From NCBI GenBank assembly GCA_902476665.1, contig CABSEO010000020.1, forward strand, positions 1 through 12,423: DNA of 12,423 nucleotides, written 5' to 3'. The position numbers and the translations under genes were made by a program. A model generated the notes under the pieces. That model saw only the letters and a program-made list of their open reading frames with translations, did no database searches and was not told the origin of the DNA. The stretch comes from an uncultured Emergencia sp. GTDB taxonomy: Bacteria; Bacillota; Clostridia; Peptostreptococcales; Anaerovoracaceae. Positions 1 to 6,993 of the stretch are shown here, one piece after another (positions within the stretch are counted from its first letter, which is position 1; the number at the start of each line of letters is the position of its first letter).

Positions 1-708
1 CCGTTTTGTACTAAGTGCAGCAACAGCCACGGCCATTTTTTCCATAGCTGTACTGCTATGCTTCATAGAGCCGTGTCCGCCTTCCCCTCTGGCTGTAATC
101 TTGATTTCAGCCACCTGTTTTTCGGCAATCTGAATAGGATAAAACTTTTTTCCTGCGACATTGATAGAAAAACCTCCGATTTCTCCAATGGCATAATGGA
201 ACTCAGAAAACAGCTCCGCATGATTCTCCACGAGATATTTCATTCCGAAATCTGAAGAGCCTTCTTCATCACTGACTGCCAGATAGCATACATCAAAGGG
301 CAGTCTGACCTTTTCTTCTGCAAGGTGAAGTAAGGCGGAAAGAAACATTCCATGTTCACCCTTCATATCAATGGCCCCCCGTCCAAACAGATAGCCATCT
401 TCAATCATACCTGAAAAAGGATCTTTTTCCCACTTCTGCTCCTTTACCGAAACCACATCCACGTGTCCATACATTAAAAAAGGTGGGATTTCTATTCCAT
501 CTGACTGCAGCTTTGCCGGATATCTTGCAAACAGATTGGGCCGTCTCTCATCGCGCCAGATGAGTTGCGTCTCAATTCCTGCTCTGTCCAGTAAGTCTTT
601 TATAAACAGAATACATGACCGCTCCTGATCTTCTCCGTTGACAGTGTGAAAGCGAATCAGCTGCTGTGCAATAGAAACCGCATCATGTTCTAAATTCTCT
701 ATCCTCAT
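1..708 (-). CDS. M20-family metallopeptidase / N-acyl amino acid hydrolase-like protein, partial (C-terminus off window)
   Basis: The frame is open from an ATG at 708-706 to the left edge, giving the first 236 residues of a protein whose family is usually 400-500 residues long. The start has an AGGAGG site 8 nt upstream. Visible M20 di-zinc signatures are YGHVDVV (His82 and Asp84), GRGAIDMKG with Asp114 as the bridging metal ligand, DEEG with Glu148/Glu149 as catalytic base and ligand, and GEGGHGS (His212) opening the dimerisation lid domain. The W-x-x-DPFSG-x-I-x-DGY-x-FGRGA spacing is typical of the ArgE/DapE/CPG2/carboxypeptidase-S/PM20D1 branch, whose members cut peptides or N-acyl amino acids in the cytoplasm. 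No signal peptide is visible. It lies downstream of hpdA, but a terminator (780-826) and a possible own promoter separate them, so a shared role with the decarboxylase is only conjecture. The exact substrate cannot be read from this part. Confidence 0.88.
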   Translation of the reverse strand, partial: MRIENLEHDAVSIAQQLIRFHTVNGEDQERSCILFIKDLLDRAGIETQLIWRDERRPNLFARYPAKLQSDGIEIPPFLMYGHVDVVSVKEQKWEKDPFSGMIEDGYLFGRGAIDMKGEHGMFLSALLHLAEEKVRLPFDVCYLAVSDEEGSSDFGMKYLVENHAELFSEFHYAIGEIGGFSINVAGKKFYPIQIAEKQVAEIKITARGEGGHGSMKHSSTAMEKMAVAVAALSTKR

Positions 709-732
709 ATTTTAAGCCTCCTGTTTCGGATT

Positions 733-762
733 ATCATAAAACGCGGAATCTCCTGCTGTCCC
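733..762 (-). promoter_or_regulatory. Possible sigma-70 promoter for the M20 peptidase gene
   Basis: On the minus strand a -35-like GGGACA (762-757) and a -10 TATGAT (738-733, five of six consensus bases) are 18 bp apart. The site lies between the hpd terminator and the M20 start at 708. The -35 match is only four of six, so this is a weak prediction. It fits the idea that the peptidase gene is its own transcription unit. Confidence 0.35.
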
Positions 763-779
763 TTTTTCATTGTTAATAT

Positions 780-826
780 AAAACAGCCTCTTATGATAAT
801 TTTATTTTACCATAAAAGACTGTTTT
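780..826 (-). terminator. Intrinsic terminator of the hpdBCA operon
   Basis: A 16 bp stem (780-795 with 811-826) surrounds a 15 nt A/T-rich loop. Read on the minus strand it is fully paired, with two G-U pairs that become C-A mismatches on the plus strand, so it is built for minus-strand RNA. The U-run lies in the descending arm and continues into a UAUAUU tail. It lies 81 nt beyond the hpdA stop. Another small hairpin (TGCAGC 853-858 with GCTGCA 869-874) lies between them but has no U-tract in this orientation. Confidence 0.7.
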
Positions 827-907
827 TCGTTTAATGATTTACTTATTTTTTTTGCAGCCTGTTATACTGCTGCAGACATCAGCCATATACCGTCTCATCA
901 TCCTCTT

Positions 908-1846
908 CTAAAAAGATGTACGGTGACCTACATAGCAGGCAATTCCCGCATCCAGGTATAAAGCCTGAAGAGATTCCATGGCTTCATCTGTCATCTCGCC
1001 GCCTGTAGCATAGGCATATTCTTTGCCAAGCTGCTCCCACTTGGTTTGCCCCAGACGATGGAATTTTAACAGGTTAATCTCATAAAGCCCGTTTTTCTCC
1101 ATAAAGGCGATCACCTCTTTTGCGTTCTGCTCACTGTCATTGTAGCCGCTGATTGTTGGCTGACGCAGCACAAGACGGCCACTCCATCCGCTTTCTTTCA
1201 GCGCCCGTATATTTTCCAGAATCTGTTCGTTTCCTACGCCGGTTCCAGCTTTATGAGCATCTGTATTCATGTGCTTAATATCAACAAAAGCAAAATCGAT
1301 ATACCGCATCACATTGAGAAATCTTTCCGTAGAGAAACAGGCACTGGTTTCAATTGCGGTATGAATTCCCATTCTGCGGCAGCCCCTCAAGACCTCCTTC
1401 AAAAAATCATCCTGCATAATGGGATCTCCACCACTGAAAGTAACGCCGCCGTTTTTGCCCCAGTTGCTGAAATCCCTTTTCAGAATCTGCAGCAGTTCTT
1501 CAGCAGTATATTCTTTTACGCACTGCTTCAGAGCACGATTAGGGCAGATTGATACGCAAGAAAATTCTATACAGTTTCCGCATTTTTCAAAATCCACCCG
1601 AGGTGGCTGATTTTCCTCAATAATAATAGCACGGTCAGGACATACGTCTGCACAGACATTGCATCCCTTTTCCCATTTGCAGGACGCCTTGGCAAACATG
1701 ATATGCTTGCCAGGGATCCAGCTTTCCGGATTGGCACACCAGACACACTTTAGCGGACATCCTGATAAAAATACTGTGGTTCGGCATCCAGGACCATCAT
1801 GTACGGAAAACGACTGAATATCAAAGATTTTTCCGGTTGCAGTCAT
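908..1846 (-). CDS. hpdA: 4-hydroxyphenylacetate decarboxylase activating enzyme (radical SAM)
   Basis: This 312-residue protein is a glycyl radical enzyme activase. It uses S-adenosylmethionine and a [4Fe-4S] cluster to take a hydrogen atom from the radical glycine of HpdB. The radical-SAM motif CPLKCVWC gives Cys30, Cys34 and Cys37. An inserted ferredoxin-like domain follows with two four-cysteine sets (Cys56/62/65/69 and Cys89/92/97/101), as in activases of HPAD, glycerol dehydratase and benzylsuccinate synthase. The SGGD stretch near 138-141 is the GGE-like SAM-binding element, here with Asp instead of Glu. The length matches the clostridial HpdA proteins (about 316). Its ATG lies 5 nt after the hpdC stop and the ribosome site GAAAGG overlaps the end of hpdC, so the two are translationally close. 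It is the last gene of the operon. Assignment to HPAD rests on operon position and partner genes, because activases alone do not reveal their target. Confidence 0.92.
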   Translation of the reverse strand: MTATGKIFDIQSFSVHDGPGCRTTVFLSGCPLKCVWCANPESWIPGKHIMFAKASCKWEKGCNVCADVCPDRAIIIEENQPPRVDFEKCGNCIEFSCVSICPNRALKQCVKEYTAEELLQILKRDFSNWGKNGGVTFSGGDPIMQDDFLKEVLRGCRRMGIHTAIETSACFSTERFLNVMRYIDFAFVDIKHMNTDAHKAGTGVGNEQILENIRALKESGWSGRLVLRQPTISGYNDSEQNAKEVIAFMEKNGLYEINLLKFHRLGQTKWEQLGKEYAYATGGEMTDEAMESLQALYLDAGIACYVGHRTSF

Positions 1847-1851
1847 AATCG

Positions 1852-2118
1852 TTACCTTTCGATCGCCTTATAATGCTCACAGCAGAAAGCGCCGCAGTTG
1901 GCATAAGACCAGTTCTCTTTCTCAAAACCGGTACAGGTACCTATACCATAAGAATCTGCACCGGAAAAGCAGGCACAGTTGCCGCAGACCGGAGACGCTT
2001 TAAACTGACTGCATGCTTCACTTCCACTGCCGTCAATTGGAACAACCTGCTTGGACAAAGCACACATTCCTTTTTCACAGTCTAAACTGATATAGTTTAT
2101 GCATTCTACATGTCTCAT
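1852..2118 (-). CDS. hpdC: 4-hydroxyphenylacetate decarboxylase small (gamma) subunit, two Fe-S clusters
   Basis: This 88-residue cysteine-rich protein is the small subunit found with 4-hydroxyphenylacetate decarboxylase (85 residues in Clostridioides difficile, from memory). The residues I recall as ligands in the Clostridium scatologenes structure are all present at the same numbers: His3/Cys6/Cys19/Cys36 for one [4Fe-4S] cluster and Cys45/Cys48/Cys62/Cys80 for the other. The conserved stretch GIGTCTGFEKENW (58-70) matches the clostridial GIGKCVGLEKEDW. The family is related to HiPIP-like folds and is needed for the hetero-octameric active enzyme and its regulation. Three further cysteines (14, 50, 75) and Cys79 are not in the ligand set. 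A GGAGG site lies 10 nt before the ATG, and the gene starts 18 nt after the hpdB stop. Its presence separates this system from indoleacetate and phenylacetate decarboxylases, which are described without such a subunit. Confidence 0.95.
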   Translation of the reverse strand: MRHVECINYISLDCEKGMCALSKQVVPIDGSGSEACSQFKASPVCGNCACFSGADSYGIGTCTGFEKENWSYANCGAFCCEHYKAIER

Positions 2119-2136
2119 TGTTTTTATACCTCCAAC

Positions 2137-4842
2137 TTATGCTTCGTCATATTCTGTACGATAGATAACTTCATCCTGAATCGGCTTGCCGATCTCACAC
2201 CAGTACTGCGTAAATCCGGCTACACGCACCATCAGATCACGGTACCGATCAGGAGACTTCTGTGCGTCTTTCAATGTATCAGAGCTGACCACGTTAAACT
2301 GAACGTGGAATCCTCCCTTGCGCATATAAGTACGGACAAGCTCCAGAAGTTTCTTTGTACCCTGTACCCCCTGTACTGCAGAAGGATGCAGTTTCAGGTT
2401 CATCTGGGCATTCTGATTCTGAGAGTGATCATAAACCGTTGCAGATTCAAAGAGTGCGTAAACGCCGTTTTTATCCGTGCCGGCCGCAGCTGAAACTGAT
2501 CCGTCAGAGTAAGTCGTACCCGCTAAACGTCCATCTGCAGTTGCCAGTGTAATAAAGCCCTGCGGTCCATGAGTAGACACAGAAATCTGACACAGATATT
2601 CCGGTTTGCCAAAGAAAGACTCAATCGTAGGCAGATAATGGAGCAGATACATATGGTAATCACGTAACAGGCTGTCCGCATAGGGATCTGCGTTGCCGTA
2701 CTTAGGCGCATTGACACAGTCAGCAAAAATAGCCGCATATTTCTGTGCTTCATCAGTGCTCTCACGATAATCCGGTGAATATACTCCTGTGTCATATGCA
2801 GTACGGAACCCGAAGTTGTGCAGCATAGCATCTGTCATTTCCTCCAGAGAGTATTTTCCTGTATCATACACATTTTTCTTGATTGAAGCCAGAGAATTGA
2901 TAAAAGTGATGGTGCCGCAGGACTCAAAGTTGATACAGCCGTTATAACGGGAACCGCAGTTGCCGATATGCTGTCCTTTTTTGAAGCAGTCCGGCTTAAG
3001 CAGGGAGTTGACTGCCGGCATGTTATACTTACGCCATACATCCATCTGAATATTATTGACCTTGTTAACAATACGGTTGCTGATATCCAGATACTTCTTC
3101 CACTGATCAAGAAGTTCATCAAAGGTGTCAAGTGTCCGGTTGTGAGGTGGGAATACCTGCTTGCCGGTACGCTTATCCAGACCGTTGGTCAATACAAGTT
3201 CCAGCACCTTAGGCAATCCTGTGAAATGAATACCAGTACCACAGGTCGGAGAAGCACCGCCTGGAATCATGGTTACCTTGCCGTTATATTCCAAAGGCAG
3301 GAAACAACCCGGTGCAGACTCAAGACATCCGCCCAGACACCATGCCCGTGCATCATAAAGATCCATTCCTTCCGGACCATACTGGCGAAGCATGAAATTC
3401 ATGCCGACCTGATTATTCATCCATGCCGGATAACCCATGCCCAGTTTTGTACAGGCAGCAGCTTTCATTAAAAAGTCTTCCGGCATTTTTTCATCATATA
3501 GAACAGACAAGGTCGGCTGCGGTGTCTGCGCGCGCATACCCGCTTCCACAATCAGATACTCCAGAGGAGTTACTGCAGAAAGGCCATCATAATTCTGACC
3601 ACCCAAAGACAGATTGTTGAATGTGTTACCCGACAGAACCCCACCGGAAACGCCAGCTGAAGCAAAACACTCAATACAGGTGATTTTAATACGATACAGT
3701 TCCAGCAGTTCGATCACTTCCTCCTCGGTTGTGGTTCCATCTTCGATATCTTTTTCATAGAACGGCTGCAGCCCCTGCCCCAGACGGCCAATAGACTGAC
3801 CGGATTGAGGATCCTCGTTAACCACACCAAGATGCAGACATAAAGTCAGCTGCAGTGCCTCACGGAATGTGGAAGGCCGTTTGTGAGCAATATTATGCAT
3901 AACCTGGGCGATTTCCAGATAATTTTTTTTGTACTTCTCATCACTTTCACGTGAAGCCAGATCTTCTGCTTTACGCGCATAGTTTTCACACCACTGACTT
4001 AAACCTTTTACAATTTCCTTCATTGCAACATAGTAATAACCACGGCTCATACCCAGTACACCGTCACCACCTGCTTCACCCATAGTCTCTGCGATTTTCT
4101 GATCACATAGCTTCAAAATACCATCGAATCCGTACTGCAGAGGCATATAGTAATTCATAACTTCACGGCCCTGTGGGATAGCAAAAGAGTCGAACATAAC
4201 CAGCACACTGTCCATGACATTTTTAAACTGTTCATAGTCAGGAAGTGTTTTGGCATATTTAGTAGAAATGTCTTCAACGGAAATACCGTCCCAGTACTTG
4301 GAAACCTTCACCAGTACCGGAATATCTTCTTTTCTCATGCCGAATTTTTTTGCAATAGAAATAATTTCGCCATAGCTTTCAGTGACATTTCCACCGCCTG
4401 CACCTACTACAGAAACTGAATCCGCCTCATTTTCAGCTGGAGCATCTACCTCTTCCATAAGAGATTCTGCCAGTGAGTTAAAAAAGCTTGCACATACCCA
4501 TGGGAATGGGAAAGCACCTCGAAGATGCTTTGTCTTATTCATGACCAGCTTTTCATAGGGAAGAATTGTAGGAGTGCTGTGTGCCAGAGAAGCCGCTACA
4601 GCCTTAGCCCTGCGAACCTCCAGCAAATCTCCGTCATTTTCCCACCATACCTGGTTATACCAATACGCACTTTCCATATCGGCAGTAACCTTCAAAATAT
4701 AATAAATATCCATGATACGCCGGAAACTTTCAGCAGCTTCCGGAATATCCTGCTCCTGAACTTCTTTCATCTGCTCATCTGTAATTCCTCTCTGTGTGAG
4801 GATTTCCTGCAATTTTTGCTCATTCGTCTGCAAGTGATTCAA
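2137..4842 (-). CDS. hpdB: 4-hydroxyphenylacetate decarboxylase catalytic subunit (glycyl radical enzyme, forms p-cresol)
   Basis: This 901-residue protein decarboxylates 4-hydroxyphenylacetate to p-cresol and CO2 in the last step of a tyrosine fermentation branch. The PFL-like barrel spans most of the protein and the glycyl radical loop is near the C-terminus (RVAGF, Gly876). Thiyl Cys506 lies in GGCLESAPG, with Glu508 two residues on. Relative to the C. scatologenes enzyme (Cys503, Glu505, His536, Glu637, Gly873, from memory) every residue is found shifted by exactly three: Cys506, Glu508, His539, Glu640, Gly876. Glu637 contacts the substrate phenol group, so its retention favours the hydroxylated substrate over phenylacetate or indoleacetate. 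Family length is 897-902. The chosen start is TTG (4842-4840), preceded by AGAAAGG with a short 4 nt spacer; the next Met is residue 25 and the family N-terminus supports TTG. First gene of hpdBCA, divergent from a CRP-like regulator. Confidence 0.96.
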   Translation of the reverse strand: MNHLQTNEQKLQEILTQRGITDEQMKEVQEQDIPEAAESFRRIMDIYYILKVTADMESAYWYNQVWWENDGDLLEVRRAKAVAASLAHSTPTILPYEKLVMNKTKHLRGAFPFPWVCASFFNSLAESLMEEVDAPAENEADSVSVVGAGGGNVTESYGEIISIAKKFGMRKEDIPVLVKVSKYWDGISVEDISTKYAKTLPDYEQFKNVMDSVLVMFDSFAIPQGREVMNYYMPLQYGFDGILKLCDQKIAETMGEAGGDGVLGMSRGYYYVAMKEIVKGLSQWCENYARKAEDLASRESDEKYKKNYLEIAQVMHNIAHKRPSTFREALQLTLCLHLGVVNEDPQSGQSIGRLGQGLQPFYEKDIEDGTTTEEEVIELLELYRIKITCIECFASAGVSGGVLSGNTFNNLSLGGQNYDGLSAVTPLEYLIVEAGMRAQTPQPTLSVLYDEKMPEDFLMKAAACTKLGMGYPAWMNNQVGMNFMLRQYGPEGMDLYDARAWCLGGCLESAPGCFLPLEYNGKVTMIPGGASPTCGTGIHFTGLPKVLELVLTNGLDKRTGKQVFPPHNRTLDTFDELLDQWKKYLDISNRIVNKVNNIQMDVWRKYNMPAVNSLLKPDCFKKGQHIGNCGSRYNGCINFESCGTITFINSLASIKKNVYDTGKYSLEEMTDAMLHNFGFRTAYDTGVYSPDYRESTDEAQKYAAIFADCVNAPKYGNADPYADSLLRDYHMYLLHYLPTIESFFGKPEYLCQISVSTHGPQGFITLATADGRLAGTTYSDGSVSAAAGTDKNGVYALFESATVYDHSQNQNAQMNLKLHPSAVQGVQGTKKLLELVRTYMRKGGFHVQFNVVSSDTLKDAQKSPDRYRDLMVRVAGFTQYWCEIGKPIQDEVIYRTEYDEA

Positions 4843-4869
4843 CCTACCTTTCTATTAGATTCTTGCACA

Positions 4870-4898
4870 ATTGTAGCAAACACGCAGCACAAACAGAA
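4870..4898 (-). promoter_or_regulatory. Possible hpdBCA promoter with weak -35
   Basis: On the minus strand TACAAT (4875-4870) is a five-of-six -10 box. The region 17 bp upstream reads TTCTGT (4898-4893), a poor -35 that lies inside the palindrome. A start site would fall near 4863, leaving a leader of about 20 nt before the TTG codon. The palindrome centre (4905) would then lie about 42 bp upstream of the start, the usual position for a class II CRP/FNR-type activator. A poor -35 plus such a site suggests an activator-dependent promoter. Confidence 0.4.
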
Positions 4899-4925
4899 GT
4901 GCAAGTTGCACTTCTGTTTGTGCTG
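4885..4925. repeat. Perfect 41-bp palindrome (20 bp arms, 1 nt centre), candidate operator
   Basis: The left arm CAGCACAAACAGAAGTGCAA (4885-4904) is the exact reverse complement of the right arm (4906-4925) around a single G at 4905. It lies between the divergent hpdB and CRP/FNR-like regulator genes, overlapping the likely -35 of both promoters. Its core GTGCAA-G-TTGCAC has the dyad form bound by CRP/FNR-type dimers. The arms are longer than one dimer needs, so two stacked sites or a cruciform/hairpin are also possible. It has no U-tract next to it, which argues against a terminator. Confidence 0.85.
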
Positions 4926-4934
4926 TGATATACT
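4906..4934 (+). promoter_or_regulatory. Promoter of the CRP/FNR-like regulator gene
   Basis: A -10 box TATACT (4929-4934) has an extended TG element (TG at 4926-4927). TTGCAC (4906-4911) stands 17 bp upstream as a modest -35. This -35 is the inner part of the right palindrome arm, so a protein bound at the palindrome should block this promoter while being well placed to activate hpdB. The start codon is about 30 bp beyond the expected transcription start. Confidence 0.55.
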
Positions 4935-4971
4935 CACTACATACTTTTTTCAAGAAGAAAGGAAAAGTGCT

Positions 4972-5652
4972 ATGGATACAACACAAAAGATACTGGATGC
5001 CTTTATGGCTGATTCAGAAATCTACCCACTAATCCGTCGTTTTTATGAAGAAAAACAGATCCCCGTCAGGCGTACTGAAGCTGAAATCTGCATTTCCGAT
5101 GCCGCTGATCACGGGTACCAGATCATTTATCTGCTACACGGCACAGTAAGAGCCGTTTGTCTCTCTCCTCGGGGACGTAGAATTCTGCTGGACGAAATCG
5201 GTGCCGGAGAATTCACCGGTCATATCAGCAGACTCAGGGGTTATAGTTTTAATTCCAGTCTGATTGCCAGAACAGACTGTGTTTATCTTTCTTTCCCTGA
5301 CAAAGTATTTCTTGAGCTGATGAAGGATCCTGACTTTGCGCTGCAGTTCTATCAAAGCACCAGCACCCGAACCTATTACATGTTCCAGAAATTTCTTTCC
5401 CTGACCCTGTTTTCCACCGAGGAAAATACCGCCATGTACTTTCTTGTTCATGAAAAATGCCTGCAGCAGAGTACACTGGATACCATCAGCGAAGAAGTAG
5501 GAATCAGTCGGCGCAGTCTCTACTATATCTTAAAAAAGTGGCAAAAAGAGGGGATTCTTACAAAGAAAGGACCATGTTATCTTCTGGCAGACAAGGATGC
5601 ACTTCTGTCCCTGACGGAGCATATTCGCTTATTCTATCATGAACCGTTTTAG
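4972..5652 (+). CDS. CRP/FNR-family transcriptional regulator, divergent from hpdBCA
   Basis: The protein is 226 residues from an ATG with a GAAAGGA site 8 nt upstream. The frame is open further upstream, but that part overlaps hpdB and has no start signal. Residues about 30-115 form a cyclic-nucleotide-binding-like beta barrel (GYQIIYLLHGTVRAV, then GRRILLDEIGAGEFTG). A dimerisation helix lies at about 118-145, and a C-terminal winged helix at about 165-205 has the recognition segment GISRRSLYYILKKW. The cAMP-contact R-S/T-A motif is not apparent and there is no N-terminal cysteine cluster of the FNR type, so the effector is probably neither cAMP nor an iron-sulfur cluster. Divergent placement over a shared palindrome suggests it controls hpdBCA and itself. 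By analogy with CprK, a CRP/FNR protein that senses chlorinated hydroxyphenylacetate, 4-hydroxyphenylacetate is a plausible effector, but that is inference. No clear plus-strand terminator was seen after the stop. Confidence 0.9.
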   Translation: MDTTQKILDAFMADSEIYPLIRRFYEEKQIPVRRTEAEICISDAADHGYQIIYLLHGTVRAVCLSPRGRRILLDEIGAGEFTGHISRLRGYSFNSSLIARTDCVYLSFPDKVFLELMKDPDFALQFYQSTSTRTYYMFQKFLSLTLFSTEENTAMYFLVHEKCLQQSTLDTISEEVGISRRSLYYILKKWQKEGILTKKGPCYLLADKDALLSLTEHIRLFYHEPF

Positions 5653-5735
5653 ACATTTGTGTTTTTCCGGGTGCCACTAAAATACAGTTGATCCTCCATA
5701 ATAACTGATATTTCCGCAGACACTGAATCAGCCAT

Positions 5736-5770
5736 AAAAAAGCATACACGCTGTGAAAAAACGTGTATGC
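5736..5770 (-). terminator. Intrinsic terminator of the second GRE operon
   Basis: On the minus strand a perfect 9 bp stem GCATACACG / CGTGTATGC (5770-5762 with 5750-5742) encloses an 11 nt loop and is followed directly by six T residues (5741-5736). It lies 55 nt past the end of the amidohydrolase gene. Read on the plus strand there is no T-run after the stem, so it does not serve the regulator gene coming from the other side. Confidence 0.85.
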
Positions 5771-5825
5771 CGGTGCAAAGGCTGCCAGAGTGCTGTCATG
5801 TATCATGCCTTCTGCTTCAAATGGA

Positions 5826-6977
5826 TCAGTTCCCTTTAAAATCAGCTTTCATATTTATAATTCTGATTTCATCACAGAATATTTTTACTGCAGTAAGACC
5901 AATCAGCCTTGCGCCCTCTGCAATTGCCTGATGTGCTCTGTCCGATTTCACGGCATCCGCAAACTCTCTTGTGTGTATCGGTGCCTCATCAACAATCTGC
6001 AGACAAGGATGAAGTACAGGGCAGACATAGCTTACATTACCGATATCTGAGGATCCAAACACCGCATCTTTTGGTGCGTTCTCACGAATTTCAAGTTCTT
6101 TGAAAACTTCACGAACTGCAGTTTCACAAGTATCGTTTCTTCTCAAGTCCACATAATACAGCTGTTCCCGTGGATATTTTGTATATTCTGTCTGTGTTGC
6201 GACTGCTGCACCTTCAGCACAGTGATCCACCATGCTCACTAATTCTTCCATATGTTTTTTGTTTTCAGCCCTGATGAACAGCTGGAGAACCGTTTTTTCA
6301 GCAGCCATGGAGCGAGAAAGTCCTCCGGCCTTTATAATATAGTGGAATTGAGCATCTTTCTTTGTATGCTGGCGAAGCATGTCAACTGCATGAATCATCA
6401 TTCTCACACCATCCAGTGCATACTGCTCGTGAGCAGATTCTCCATGAAACTCATAGAAAAATTCACCTAATGACTGAAACTTGGGCATTACCAGATTACG
6501 ATGATAATAATGTACCATAATCGCAAGATCATAACCATCAAAAACACCCTGCTCCGCCATCTGGCATTTGGCGCCATCATCTTCTTCATCCGGGGTTCCG
6601 ACAATATGAAAATCCACATCCATCTCGTCCTGAAAATCTTTCATTACAAGACCAGCCATAATACCGGCTGCAGCACTGAGACAATGCCCGCAGGCATGTC
6701 CCAGCTCCGGAAGCGCATCATACTCTGTCAATAATGCAACTTTATACTTATGATTATTTTTACCATACACAGCTCTAAATGCAGTTTCTCGTCCTGCAAA
6801 AGGATATTCAGTCTGATATCCTTTCGTCTTCAGAAAATCAACCAGTTTCTTTGAAGTTTCAAACTCTTGTCCGGAAAGCTCCGGGTGATCAGCAATATCA
6901 TCGCTAATCTCTGCAAGATCTGGAAGCAGACGTTCAGTTTCAGCAAAAATTCTATCTTTCAGCACTTCATAATTCAT
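5826..6977 (-). CDS. M20D amidohydrolase, AbgB-like
   Basis: This 383-residue protein is a cytoplasmic di-metal amidohydrolase of peptidase subfamily M20D, the group with p-aminobenzoyl-glutamate hydrolase subunit AbgB, hippurate hydrolase and plant IAA-amino acid hydrolases. The metal site is visible: Cys96 and His98 in GHACGH, Glu131/Glu132 in GTPDEED (base and ligand), His156, and a C-terminal His335 in APIHTREF. The lid domain lies at about 165-290. The segment SSDIGNVSYVCP (309-320) followed by PIHT closely resembles the AbgB pattern. Departures from the usual consensus are Cys99 after GHACGH (normally Asp or Asn) and Asp130 in place of Ala. It should cut an amide between an acyl group and an amino acid; the substrate is unknown. 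The ATG follows the transporter stop by 16 nt, with a GAGGA site. It is the last gene of the operon, which suggests it processes what the transporter brings in. Confidence 0.88.
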   Translation of the reverse strand: MNYEVLKDRIFAETERLLPDLAEISDDIADHPELSGQEFETSKKLVDFLKTKGYQTEYPFAGRETAFRAVYGKNNHKYKVALLTEYDALPELGHACGHCLSAAAGIMAGLVMKDFQDEMDVDFHIVGTPDEEDDGAKCQMAEQGVFDGYDLAIMVHYYHRNLVMPKFQSLGEFFYEFHGESAHEQYALDGVRMMIHAVDMLRQHTKKDAQFHYIIKAGGLSRSMAAEKTVLQLFIRAENKKHMEELVSMVDHCAEGAAVATQTEYTKYPREQLYYVDLRRNDTCETAVREVFKELEIRENAPKDAVFGSSDIGNVSYVCPVLHPCLQIVDEAPIHTREFADAVKSDRAHQAIAEGARLIGLTAVKIFCDEIRIINMKADFKGN

Positions 6978-6993
6978 ACTGTAATTCCTCAGA

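Noticed and set aside
2110..3471. Long plus-strand frames inside hpdB (for example 2968-3471).
   Set aside because: They are antisense to a strongly supported GRE gene, lack ribosome sites and known domains, and are explained as shadows.
4885..4925. Palindrome as a bidirectional transcription terminator.
   Set aside because: No T-run follows either arm, and it lies between divergent gene starts rather than convergent ends.
4525..4971. Upstream in-frame extension of the CRP/FNR-like gene to an ATG at 4525.
   Set aside because: It runs antisense through hpdB, crosses the palindrome and both promoters, and has no matching domain. The ATG at 4972 has a proper ribosome site and gives a normal family length.
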